Source: Chelonoidis abingdonii
Lineage: Eukaryota; Chordata; Testudines; Testudinidae
DNA length: 64,000 nucleotides
Assembly (NCBI RefSeq): GCF_003597395.2
Contig: NC_133770.1
Coordinates: 297,051,398 to 297,115,397 of the forward strand
Direction of reading: 5' to 3'
Position numbers and translations under genes: made by a program. Each line of letters opens with the position of its first letter. The stretch's first letter is position 1. Under the pieces are notes generated by a model. The model saw nothing but the letters and a program-made list of their open reading frames with translations. It did no database searches and was not told the DNA's origin. Positions 31,634 to 43,089 of this stretch are shown here, one piece after another.

Positions 31634-33320
31634 CAGGGGTCACCAACCTTTCAGCAGTGGTGTGCCGAGTCTTAAGGCTTAGCGTGCTGGTAAAACATTT
31701 TAATGTTTTTTAGAAGGTCTCTCTATTAGTCTATAATATATAACCAAACTACTGTTATATGTATAGTAAACAAGGTTTTCAAAATGTTTCAGAAGCTTTA
31801 TTTAAAACTAAATGAAAATGCAGATCTTATCAGTTTAGTGTGATGCTTGCCCTTGCTTTTCCTTGCCGAGTTTTCCAATATTTGGTGGCACGTACTTGGA
31901 TACTTTAAGCTGCACACAGGCTTCTGAGTGATCAGTTGTTAATCGGCTGGAACCCCAGACTGGCAGCTGAGGTGAGTGGAGCTGGTGGCTGGTAGGGCTG
32001 AGCAGGGCAGGAAGCCTAGACCCTGTCTGGCAGGGGGCCTGCGCTGGAACTCCAACCAGAAGCAAGGGGAGTGGGGATGAGGCGGGGACCCCAGAGTGGC
32101 AGCGGGTTGAGTGACTCAGCCCGCCCTGCTCTGGGGTTTTGGCTGCTGACTCCTGCCAGCCGGGGTCACAGCCCGCTGCAAGTCTGGAGTTCCTTCCCCC
32201 ATGCCAGCAGCAGGTGCTGAGCGTGACCAGTGGTGGGACCTCGTCTAGCAAGGGGCCAGCAGTGGGAACCTGTCATAAACAGATAGCTAAGGATTAATGT
32301 CTCTTTCACCTGTAAAGGGTTAACAAACAGTGACCTGCAACACCTGACCAGAGGACCAATCAGGAAACACGATACTTTCAAATCTCGGTGGAGGGAAACC
32401 TTTGTTTGTGGTTTTTGGGTTTTGCTTTGTTCTCTCTGAGTCCTGGAAGGGACTAGATGTGCAACCAGGTTTCTTGCCAATCTCCCTGCTACAGTCTCTT
32501 ATATATTCAGAATAGTGAGTATTGAGTAAAAAGGCGGTTATAGTCTTCTGATTGTTTCTGTATTTGCAACTGTGTATCTGGCTGGTAGAGTTTTAATGTG
32601 TATTTGGCTGAAAGTATTTTAAATTGTATTTCTGCTGGAGAAAGCTTTTTCTCTATTGTCTATAAGCTGAAAGACCCTGTAATATTTACCATCTAGATTA
32701 CAGAGATAACTTTTACTATTTTTCTCTCTTTTTTATTAAAAGTTTTGCTTTTTAAGACCTGTTTGATTTTTTCCCTAGTTGAGGCTCAAGGGAATTGAGT
32801 CTGTACTTACCAGGGAAGTGGTGGGAGACAGGAGAAAGAAGGGAGGGGAAAAGGGGAATCCCTTTGTTTAGATTCACGGAGCTTGAATCTGTATTGCCTC
32901 TGGGTGAGGTGGAAAGCCTCTGTTTTAAGATTCAAGGAGTTGAATCCCAGTGATCTTCAGGGTAACCCAGGGAGGGAAAGCCTAGGAGAGGCACTAGTGA
33001 GGGAAAGAGTTTACTTTCCTTGTATTAAGATCCAGGGGGTCTGGATCTTGGGGGCCAGGGAAGGTTTTGGGGAGACCAGAGTTTATCAAGCACTCAGAGT
33101 CCTGATTGGTGGCAGCGTATCAGATCTAAGCTGGTAATTAAGCTTAGAGGAATTCGTGTTAATACCTCATTTTTGGACTCTAAGGTTCAGATTGAGGAAA
33201 GAATACTATGACAGAACCCCAGTGTGGTGGTGGGCTGAGCGGCTCAGCCCGCCCCACATGCCATCAAAAATTGGCTCACATGCCACCTTTGGCATGCATG
33301 CTGTAGGTTGCCGACTCCTG
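31634..33320. mobile_element. hAT element carrying a nested solo LTR
   Basis: The left end CAGGGGTCACCAACCT and the reverse-complemented right end CAGGAGTCGGCAACCT make a 16-bp inverted repeat with three mismatches. The target duplication GATTATCT/GATTATCC matches at 7 of 8 (31626-31633 and 33321-33328). The net element without the 943-bp LTR and its duplication is about 740 bp. No transposase domain is recognised. Pieces such as GAGTGACTCAGCCCGCCC (left of the LTR) and GAGCGGCTCAGCCCGCCC (right of it) are duplicated inside it. Confidence 0.85.
32271..33213 (+). mobile_element. Solo LTR of the TGTCATA family, copy C (943 bp), perfect 5-bp TSD
   Basis: Ends TGTCATAAACAGATAGC...ACTATGACA, with a TGTCATA/TATGACA terminal inverted repeat. 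The duplication GAACC is exact (32266-32270 and 33214-33218). It has 'CTGACCAGAGGACCAATCAG' near 32342 and a TTTTTATTAAAAG box at about 32731-32743. It is the best complete plus-strand copy of the family, and it is younger than the hAT element it interrupts. Confidence 0.9.
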
Positions 33321-33328
33321 GATTATCC

Positions 33329-35140
33329 TACTCTGCCATAAATCTCAACTTTTTTCATAATCTCCTTTTAACTACTAGTTTAGTGATTGTACAGCCAGTT
33401 CTGTTCTGAATTATTTAGTTTTCCAAAAAGCACATTTAAAAAATACCAAACAAGCATAATGCACAGATGGTGACAATAGTTCATACGCAAATTATATTGC
33501 AAGTTGTATACTGTACATAAATGAAGACGAACAGTGGCACGGATCTTGAAAGGGAATCTGTGTATTGTTCCTTACAGCAATATATCTCTTTGTACTAACA
33601 GCAGAATCTGAACTCATGTTGATCACTTTTAATAACTTCTCTAACCATTTGCCTAGTTTTCCATTAACATATTGGCTTAAGTCCAATTCCAAAGCTAGCC
33701 AGTAATGGTCTGAGATATATGCACTGGAAGGCTTTGAGACCACGTAATGTCTTTGTTGCTAGTAAGGATTCATCCCCTGAATACGTTTTGCAAAACTGTT
33801 TCAGCCTCCAGATTGTTCATGAGTTGCTAACATCCATGATTAGCTCTTGATCCCGTGGTATTGTTTCTGCTTCCTGCCCGGGTGAATGAAACTGTTTATA
33901 TCAAAAAATGACGGAAAGAATAATGAGTAGCGTATAAAGAGTCAAAAAATGCAAGATGGAGATGATTGAAATCTCCTGCTGTTACAGGTCCCCCAGAAGA
34001 AATGCGACGGTGGAGTGACAAATGCTGTGGGTTTTTTCCTGGCACCTGTTCCGTCTGTAACCCGTGCTAACTGAGTGTAGCTCTTTCTCTTGGTCTTGTT
34101 GCAAACCCATATATGGAGGCTTATGAGTGCTACTGGCCCTGACCAAATAGAGGTGGATATTTAGCACAAACAGTCAAGACTTGTGCTTTTAGATATCAAG
34201 GTCCTGGTTTTATCTCTACAGATAACCTGTCTAAAAGGCTGCAAGATACATGTCTAAAGAGTCGATCAATGTTGAGCCTGCATCGTTAATCCCTAATACC
34301 AAGGATGGTCTCATCCTAAACCATCATCGTTAGAGGCTGGCTTAAAGCCTGAAACATGAATTCCATCTTCTTTCCAAAAGCATTTTTAGCACAAATTCTT
34401 CTAAGTCTAGACAATCTTGTTCTCCATATAAATGGCCAATCTCTTTTTCAACCTTACTAAGCTCTTGTGATTTATCTCACCTCACTGTACCCACCGTCCC
34501 CCTCTCTGGGCCATCACAGCCACCGTGGATGGAAGATATAAATGAGCCGACCCACTTGTAGGAATAAGACTGTTTAGAACTGGTGTCCAACTCTTTGGAG
34601 GAGTTCGTGTGCAGCAATCTATTTCAGGAACATGCCACCCTATCTACCTGAGGAGCCATTTCCTTTGACTCACCTTGGATTCTGGCAATTGACACACTCC
34701 CATATATTACGTACTAAGACTCTGTGCAGTTATTTTTAAATTATGTGCTCAGCTGAGTGACCTTAGTGGAAAACTGCCAACAAGTGCACAAAAGTTTAAT
34801 TGAATTAGGTCTAAATAATATGGTCTTAAACTCTTAGCACACATACTCAGCTACTGACATTGTTTCACGTTCTTGGTGAGGTGATCTGTTCCTTGTTTCT
34901 GACCTTTTTATAGGGGAGACAATTACAGTGCAGACTGAAAGGAATCCAAAAATCCATGCTCAATGTGCAATCTTTTCCCATTGTTGCAAGGCTAGCACCA
35001 AAAGTTCTTCTAGAAGAAAACTTTTGAGACCTGGAGAGAAAGATCCTCCAGTGCTGTGAATGACAGAGTTCAATAAACCAGAACAGATTGGACATTCTTT
35101 ATTGCAGCTGGTACTGTATGATGAGAGTGATTTCTAAAAC
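33329..35140. other. Unassigned sequence
   Basis: About 1.8 kb with no transposon that I recognise and no open frame with a domain. It may be genuinely unique host intergenic or intronic sequence. Confidence 0.5.
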
Positions 35141-35144
35141 AATG

Positions 35145-35310
35145 TCTTGCCCTTATTCCCCACAGATCTCAAAACACTTCATGTGTGTGCCACACTGTCT
35201 GCATTTCTACCGATGGGGGAGATGAGGTAAGGGGTGAAGAGAGACTTCTGAAGGTCAAGCAGCAAACTACTAGCAAAGCCAGAACTATAACCCAGGTGAT
35301 GTAACTGTCC
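35145..35310 (+). repeat. MIR-like core repeat
   Basis: 'ATTTCTACCGATGGGGGAGATG', followed by CTTCTGAAGGTCAAGCAGC and 'CCAGAACTATAACCCAGG', follows the MIR-core pattern (gradient to 'gaggtcacacagc' and 'gaacccagg'). Confidence 0.5.
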
Positions 35311-36023
35311 TACCTAGTTTCTAGAACAAGTAGCAACATTTAACCATCTGCACAATCAGGCATAGGGATTGCCTGATCTAGACACAGTGGAGTTTACTCG
35401 TTCTAAGTCTAAATATGGTGGTCTACATTTTCAGAAGTGCCTCCAACTGCCCATCTGATACTGTTGCTGCAAAAGTCATCCCATGGACTTCAGTCACGCT
35501 CTAGTCTGTTTTCTGTTTGGAGCAGTAGGGTTTAGCTGCTCAAAAGTGTCTTTGTCTGGGGTTGGGAGCCCAAAATCCACATGGCCATAATGAATGTGGG
35601 CTTCTGAAGACCTGAGCCTGTGAGCCTAGATTGGCAGGCACCGTATACGGACCCGATGCTCTCTGTCATGCAGACACAATGATTGTCAGCAGATATAGAA
35701 CCTGAGTCCGCAGCATCAAAAGCGTAGCCCCTCACCACTTGATCTAAAGGGTTAACTCCATCAGGATCACTGAGCCACCTGCCTCACCTGCCATCACATT
35801 CAAACGTCTTGTCACTGCCTCCAAAACCCTGTAGGCCTCAACATCTACCTGCCAGGCTCATTTTCCACTGCTCCCTCCACCCCATCAGTGACATTAGCCT
35901 CATCCACCCAATCAGCAGCTCCTCGCAAGGACTTTCACCCATCTTCCTCCATGACACTCCTTTGCATGGAGCTCATCCCACCTGGACATCCCCTGCTGTT
36001 ACAATGCATCCCCTGCTGTTACA
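35311..36023. other. Unassigned, with a 2x20-bp tandem repeat at 35987-36025
   Basis: CATCCCCTGCTGTTACAAT occurs at 35987-36005 and again at 36007-36025, separated by one G. The second unit runs directly into the 69-bp repeat at 36024. No gene is recognised. Confidence 0.6.
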
Positions 36024-36092
36024 ATTCGAATACAGACTGTGGTTATGAATCTATGTATGTGTGTGTATAGAATACTATGCTCATCACCTGTA
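36024..36092 (+). repeat. Exact 69-bp direct repeat, copy 1
   Basis: Identical at all 69 positions to 36886-36954; the flanking bases differ on both sides. It starts ATTCGAATACAGACTG and ends CTCATCACCTGTA. Not part of any transposon that I recognise. Confidence 0.95.
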
Positions 36093-36465
36093 AGGGAAGG
36101 TGTGGAATCCATCTGATTTACTCTTTCAAGTTTGAGGAGTAATAAGGAATGATTTCTATCCTATCTAAATAACCAAACATTAACTTGGATGTGACCAACC
36201 AGAATAATCACCACTTTGCTAACAGGTCATGCCTCTTCCCACCACCGTGTCTCTGTCTACCTTGGGACTGTGAGCTCCATGAGAGAACAGCTGTGATGTC
36301 ATCTCTGTTTTCAAAAAGCACCAGGCACACAATCAGTAATATCAAGAATTATCCTCCACATGCGCTAGCCATAAGGAGGAGACAATCACCTGTACTATGC
36401 TAGTGTATGCCATCAGCATGAGGGCTGTTTGAATAACTGATTGTTGGCTTACTAGCAATTCCATA

Positions 36466-36680
36466 AAATCAAAAACAACAACAAAAAAAGTTTTGAAACT
36501 TTTTGGCAAATCAAAAAGTATAAAAGAAAGAAAAAAATTTATAAGAACAAAAAGTTTTTATTTTGACAAAATCAAAACATTTTGTTTAAATGTTGACAAT
36601 TTTAAAATACTTTTGATTTTTTTTAAAATAAAAAGAAAAAAATTGAAACAAAAAGTGTCTCTAATTAAAAAAAACAACAA
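36466..36680. repeat. A/T-rich low-complexity repeat
   Basis: Runs of A and T, with repeated CAAAAAGT, TTTTGA and AAAATTT pieces. A related stretch (AAATTCAGAATTTTTAACG) occurs at 47145-47310. These may be remnants of an AT-rich interspersed element. No coding potential. Confidence 0.6.
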
Positions 36681-36885
36681 ATTTCTTCTTCAAATATCTG
36701 TCCCTCTGAGTGCTCCACCTTGCGTGTGTGCCCAGATACCCCAGGGGGAGAACAAGTGAGGCTGAGCCCCAAAAAGTCAGTAGCTGAGTCAACTAGTTAT
36801 AATCAATGATACTGTGTATCAAAATATGTTGAGTAAGGTCTTTTATGAAAGCTTGGAATGTTCTGAACTTGATGGTCATTCGGAG

Positions 36886-36954
36886 ATTCGAATACAGACT
36901 GTGGTTATGAATCTATGTATGTGTGTGTATAGAATACTATGCTCATCACCTGTA
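36886..36954 (+). repeat. Exact 69-bp direct repeat, copy 2
   Basis: Identical to 36024-36092, 862 bp further on. Confidence 0.95.
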
Positions 36955-37181
36955 CTACAATTTCAAACACACACCTCACGGCCAGGTATTTACACAAAGC
37001 CCAACACAAGTAACACTCAGTGGTACAATCCAGCAAAGGACAAATGATGGACCATTTAACAGGAAGACACTGAGATGTCCTGACTACCACATCGAATAGC
37101 CATGAATTATCATAGTCGAGAGAAATAAAAAAAACAACCTGGATACCTGTTAAAAGGGGAGGGGGCTTGAAGTGAAAGGTA

Positions 37182-37738
37182 CACTAAAACCTGCCTTAGT
37201 GACCACCTGTGGAGAAAGACTCCCTGTTATAAGCAACTACTTGCAGAAGTCATGGAAAGTTTTTCCTATAATTTAAGTGTGAAGAAACTGAAGAGCAACA
37301 GCCTGTCATCTGCGGCCAGCAACCACATTTTCTTACTCCCATCCATAAAAACAAACCTGTAGGAGAAACCAATCTTCCTTAGTTCTGTGCTGCTGCTGGC
37401 AGCGGTGCTGCCTTCAGAGTTGGATGCTCAGCCAACAGCTGCTGCTCTTTGGCCATCTGGCTTTAAAGGCAGAGCAGGAAGCAGTGGCTGCTGGCCAGGT
37501 GCCCTGCTCTGAAGGCAGCACTGCCACCAGCAGCAGCTCAGAAGTCAGCGTGGCATGGTATGGTATTGCCACCCTGACTTCTTTGCTGTTGCTGGGCATG
37601 GTGCTGCCATAAGAGCTGGGCGCTCAGCCAGCAGCTGCTGCTGCTCTCCCATTTGCAAGCCTTTGAGGAGAGACCACCTCTTACAAGCAACCACTTTTGC
37701 TAATGCCCATGAGTGGTCACTCTTGGCAGGTTTTACTG
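37182..37738. mobile_element. Mariner/Tigger-like non-autonomous element (557 bp) with TA target sites
   Basis: The left end CACTAAAACCTGCC...AGTGACCAC and the reverse-complemented right end CAGTAAAACCTGCC...AGTGACCAC form a long, nearly perfect inverted repeat. It is flanked by TA on both sides (37180-37181 and 37739-37740), as for Tc1/mariner elements. The interior has further inverted blocks, such as GAAGTCAGCGTGGCA with TGCCACCCTGACTTC (37541-37582) and GCAGCGGTGCTGCC with GGCAGCACTGCC. No transposase is present. Confidence 0.8.
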
Positions 37739-37850
37739 TATCCATAAACTGAGGGGCAGCCTCTAAGCAGGTAGCTGTCAATGAAATGCTGGATCTGCTC
37801 TATGACAGGAAGCACGGTGGGACACCATTCAAAGGTAATGGGTAACATAT

Positions 37851-38526
37851 TGTGATGGGGCAAGGCCAGATGGCTACAGTAAAGTACTGAGAAACAGGTA
37901 TGTTAGCCCCAGGCTAAACAAATCCCTAGGACCATGGTAACCAAATGGCAGTTGCTCCAGGTTAATCAAGGCACCTGGAGCCAATTAATCTTTTTCTAGA
38001 AGGCATAGAGATAGCTACTCTTAAATTAGAACATCCTGCACCATCAAGGCAGGCCTAATCAGGGCACCTGGCTTTTAAAAGGAGCTCACTCCAGTCAGGT
38101 CCAAGGAGGAGCCAGAGAGAAGGAGCGTGTTGTGAGGAGCTGGGAGCAAGAAGGCAGGAGGTGAGAGTGAGAGAGGTACTGCCTGGAGGATTGAGGAGGA
38201 CAGCGAATCAGACACTGCAGGAGGAGGTCTGGTGTGGTAAGAATTGGTTTGGACCAGGAGACCATGGAGCCAGTAGCCCAGGGAGTTGTTGTAGCTGTAA
38301 TGTAGCTGTTACAGGAGGCACTATAGACAGCTGTGATCCACAGGGCCCTGGGCTGGAACCCGGAGTAGAGGGCAGGCCTGGGTTCCCCCCAAACCTTCCA
38401 ACTCCTGATCAGACACAGGAGGAGCTGACCCAGACTATGGATTCCACAAGAGGGGAAGATCACTGAGGTGAACAAATCTGCCAATAAGCGCAGGACCCAC
38501 CAAGGTAGAGGAGGAACTTTGTCACA
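37851..38526 (+). mobile_element. ERV1-like solo LTR (676 bp), 4-bp TSD
   Basis: Ends TGTGATGGGGCAAGG...GAACTTTGTCACA. The flanking ATAT occurs on both sides (37847-37850 and 38527-38530). A TATA-like TTTTAAAA box lies at 38073-38080, downstream of a U3-like segment, which sets the plus orientation. It is the inverted partner of 30353-31021. Confidence 0.85.
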
Positions 38527-38559
38527 ATATATTAGAAAAGGGAATTCATCTGCTATAGA

Positions 38560-38985
38560 AGTGCAAAGTCTGAAGTTGCATCTCTGTGTTTATTTTCTAT
38601 GTACCTTGTATGTGTTTCTTTTTCCTCACTATTTCATCTTTGAGTCTGTGATTTTTCTATTAAATAAACTTTTTGTTTATTTATATCCCCAGCAGGTCTC
38701 TGTTGTGCAAACTGTGTGGAGTGTGTGCACTAACGTGAACCAATATCCGGGGGCAGGTTTCACTCCTGCAGGAGTGATGAACCAGAGGGGAAAAGTCCGA
38801 GTGTCTGGTAGTTAAGAACTCAGGACAGGGGGATTTGGGGAGACTCAGGACTGGAACGACTGTTGCGGTCCCCTTGCAAAGAGTAACTGGGCTGGTGGAA
38901 GCCAGGGTGAGACCTCTATGCTTGTGGGCTGGCTAGGGGCGTCAGGCCACTGAGCCATAGCAGCACAGTGTTTAGGCACCCAAAG
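38560..38985 (+). mobile_element. LTR 3'-half-like fragment
   Basis: It contains AAATAAACTTTTTGTTTA near 38661 and GGGCTGGTGGAAGCCAGGG, ATGCTTGTGGGCTGGCTAGG and CACCCAAAGTTACA at 38888-38987. The same pieces follow in the same order in the LTR at 62131-63360. Boundaries are not certain. Confidence 0.45.
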
Positions 38986-40562
38986 TTACAAGGCACGTGG
39001 TAACAGAACCACTTACTGGTCTGGGTGGCTCCCCAAAATGTCACACACCCATGCATCTGTGATAGGAGATTTTTCTTCAGCAGAGTCTGTGGGTCCATGC
39101 CTGCACCCTACGAACCTTGTGGTCTGGCCCCAGGTATCCGTGGGGGAGAGTGGACCCACTGCGACTCCAGTTCTTTTTTAACTTCCTGCAGCTAGAGATG
39201 GAGATTGCAGTGCCATCTACGTACCTGACACCTCTACCATCTTTGGTCTTTATTTTACTTCTTTTGATTTTAGTTTTTTTTTCCATCTTGGCACTAGTTT
39301 TCAGTTTGTATGTGTCTTTGGATCATTTCCCTCACCTCCAGCCTTTGCTAGCCATGGCTTAGGTCTCCAAATCTTGGTCTTTCTTCCTCAGCCATGGTAT
39401 TTCCTTGGTGAGTTATGCTCCCAGATTCTAGGCTTCAAACCCTATCAAAGGTCTTTGGACCTTAGCAACAGGCATTCCAACCACTTCTGTGGCTTCTCAG
39501 AGTCCACATCCTGAGTGCAAAGTCTACACTGGGCTTAAAAGCAGAGCTTGCAAGCTGAGGGAAGATAGTCTGAAGTTCCTTCTAATGGAGCAATCTCTGA
39601 GACCTGCAGGGGCCGATATCCCTCCTTCCCCTCCCATACAGTGGCCTCAGTCTCACAGAGTGAACCAGTGGCCACTATGAATTTAGCTCCAACTCCAGAA
39701 AGCAAAGAAAAGAGGACATTTGAAGAGCTCTCCACACACTCCAGAAAAAAAGAGATGCCAGCCCCCTGAGATGGACATGAAGCATCAGGACAGATGTCCC
39801 CAAAGGAGACCTCACATCCTGTTCCAGGTATGACTGAGACTTCTGCTTCCTCCAGCACGAAGGGTACAGTACCATCGAAGAGATCTTCCACCATTCCATG
39901 TGAAGAGAAGTCTCTAGGCAAACAGTTGTGTTTGACACCATTCTCTGTATCTGCGGAGGCTTCTGGACATGGGGAAGCCACCAGCCTCAACTTTGGTACT
40001 CTTTAAGGGCCATGGGCATAGGGACCATGTGAACCATGGAGATAAGGAGCAAGCAGACTGCCCATATGGACTGTCTCCAGTGCCACTTAACCTGCCACAG
40101 CTGGAGGTATTGCCCTGGATCGCTAGCACTGACACTTTCCATGATGCTGTTCACATGACAGAGGAGGCAGATTCCCCCTACTGACAGTTGCAGAGGGGGT
40201 GTCCTTCTTATACCAGTGCACCCACCAGCACTGATCTGCCCATTGGTGCCACCATATCCCACCATGAAAACCAGCCTGACAGTACTGGATTGTCTGGCAG
40301 CTCCCACATGGCTGCCAGTACCAACACCCTTACAGCATGGGGAATGACACAGTTTCTAAAATGGACATTGCTGTCCAGGACTTCACCATCTTTCCCTTCT
40401 GTTCTCTATCTCCTGCACAGTACCTGAGGAGGAGACCCCAGGATCTGGACATCATCCTCCCTATCTACTTTGGCAGGTATCAGAGGGGTAGCCGTCTTAG
40501 TCTGGATCTGTAAAAGCAGCAGAGAATCTTGTGGCACCTTATAGACTAACAGACGTTTTGGA

Positions 40563-40602
40563 GCATGAGCTTTCGTGGGTGAATACTCACTTCGTCAGAT
40601 GC
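40563..40602 (-). ncRNA. Hammerhead-ribozyme-like core in left PLE arm
   Basis: Exact reverse complement of 44548-44587. The core elements are described in that entry. This copy is read on the minus strand, the sense strand of the main PLE unit. Confidence 0.65.
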
Positions 40603-42189
40603 ATGTAGTGGAAATTTCCAGGGGCAGGTATATATATGCTAGCAGCCAAGCCTATGAGAGAACAAGGTTAGTATCAATCAGGGTTAAGGAATGAGGCCCT
40701 GTTCAGCAGTTGAGGTGTGAAACGCAAGAAGAGGAGAACTGTTTCTGTAGTTGGCAAGCCATTCCAGTCTTTGTTCACCATGAGCTGAATGGTCAATTTG
40801 CAGATACTGAAGCTCAGCAATTTCTCTTTGAAGTCTGGTCCTAGAAATTTTTTTTTCTGCAGGATGGCCACTAAGGTCTGCTGTAGTGGTGGCCAGGGAG
40901 TTGAAATGCTCTCATACAGGTTTTGTATATTGCCATTCCTAATATCTGATTTGTGTGCATTTATCCTTTTCCGTAGAGACTGTCCCAGTTTGGCCGAGTA
41001 TCATAGCAGAGGGGCATTGCTGGCATATGAAGGCGTAATTACAATTGTGGACGTGCAGCTGAATGAACCGGTGATGGTGTGGGCTGATCTGGTAGGTCCT
41101 GTGATGGTGTCGCTGGTGTAGATATGTGGGCAGAGCTGGCATCGAGGTTTGTTGCATGGATTTGTTTCTGGAGCTAGAGTTACTATGCGCGGTGGTGCAG
41201 TTACTGGTGAGAATATATGTTTCACCAAATATGTTTGGCAGGTTGTCTGTGATGAGGACTGGCCTGCAGCCCAAAGGCCTGTGAAAGTGTGGGATCATTG
41301 TCCAGGATGGGTTTAAGATCCCTGATGATGCGTGGAAGGGTTTTAGCTGGGGACTGTATGTGATGGCCAGTGGAGTCCGGTTGGTTTCTTCTTGGTTTGT
41401 AGTTGCAGTAGGAGGCTTCTGGTACACAGTCTAGCTCTGTTGATCTGTTTCCTTATTTCCTCGTGTGGATAATTGTAGTTTTGAGAATGCTTGGTGGAGA
41501 TTTTGTAGGTGTTGGTCCTCTGTCTGAAGGTCTAGAGCAGATGCGGTGTACTCAGAGCTGCTGTAGACAATGGATTGTGTGATGTGCCCGGAATGGAAGC
41601 TGGAGGCATGAAGGTAGGCATAGCGGTCGGTAGGTATTTTCGATATAGGGTGGTAAATGTGACCATCACTATATTCACGTGTTGTCTAGAAAGTGGACCT
41701 CCTGTTAGATTTGGTCAGGCTGAGGTGATGTGGGGTGAAAGCTGTTGAAATCGTGGTGGAATTTTTCCAGGAGTCTCTTCCCATGGGTCCAGATAATGAA
41801 TAGAGTTTCCAATCGGTTAAAGCGTTTCAATAGGTAAGAGAAGGGCGTGGAATGGACGAGAGCTGAGGAAGCGTGTTCCAGGTCAGCCATAAAATGATTG
41901 GCATACTTGTGGGCCATGCGGGCCGCCCAGTCAGTGCCACTGGCATCTCGAGATATATACTTGTCATCAAAATTTGAATGTTGTGTTTGAGTATAAAGGC
42001 ACAGAGGCTCAAGCAGCCAGACTGTGCTGTGGATAACTCAGGGGCACTGCTCTCCTGACAGCTTGATCCCATTTGTGTGCGGGATGTTTGTGTAAGGCCT
42101 CTAACATCATGGTGGCTAGGAATGTGATTCTTGGAGGGGACAATGCATCTCGTTAGTTCTCTTCCACGGAAATCAGTCGGTCGTCACGG

Positions 42190-43089
42190 TGTCATAACTA
42201 GATGCTAAGGGTTAATGTTTTCTTTTACTGTAAAGGGTTTAACCAAACGGCGACCAAACGCCTGACACGAGCGACCAAATCAGGCAAACTGGATTTTCTC
42301 ACAAGTCAGGGAGGGAATTTTGACTTGAGTCTTTGTTTGTCTCTCAGCTATGAAGAAGCTTCTTTCTCTCTTCTAAATCTCTGTGGTCCACTGTATAAGG
42401 TAGAAAAACATAATAGGCTTTATGTTGTTTTGGGGTGTATTTACAGTGTGTTAACTTGCATGGAATAGTTTCGAATTGATACTTTTGTAATCAGAACTTG
42501 TTTATTCATTTTTTTTTTTAAGACAATTTGATGCCTGTATTTTCTGTCATCTTGATACAGAATAAATTTTGATTGTCTTTATCTTGTCCTCTCTTTTTAT
42601 AATAAAGTTTTGCTTTAATGCTTGTTGAGTTTTGTTCCTCTCAGATAAGCATCGTCGCAGCATCAAGACAAGGGACTGGTGTGGACGGGAAGAAAATGAG
42701 AGACTAAAATCACTGTTTCACTTGGTGTAGTTGCCTTTGTGGGAAGAGAGGGTGACTATGGCTTCCGCTGGTATGTGAGGGTGAAAGAGAGCAATCATAT
42801 TTTACTCTTGTGAGTATTGAAAGCCAAAGCGAAATTGATGCAGAGAGATCTCGTAGACCCAGAGAAAGATCAACTTAGACTCTGGGATAAGCACGTGACG
42901 AGCACAATGCCTTTGGTGCCAGAGCTTTGGGGGTCTCTCCAAGGAGGTTTGGGGAGACCAGAGGGGGCCAAAACCTGGAAATTTGGCCTGTGGCAGCGAG
43001 ATAAGAACCAAGCTGTAATTAAGCTTGAGGTTCATCTAAGCACCAAGATTTTGGATGCTAAGGTCGATTTGGGAGAAAAGGCTATTACA
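42190..43089 (+). mobile_element. TGTCATA-family LTR, copy D (about 900 bp), inside the PLE
   Basis: It starts TGTCATAACTAGATGC and ends ...GGCTATTACA. It follows the family order, with AATAAAGTTTTGC at 42600-42612 and GCTGTAATTAAGCTTGAGG (43011) near the end. The flanks CACGG and CATCG match only in part. It is more diverged than copies A and C. It splits the PLE RT region, in the opposite orientation to the PLE. Confidence 0.75.
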
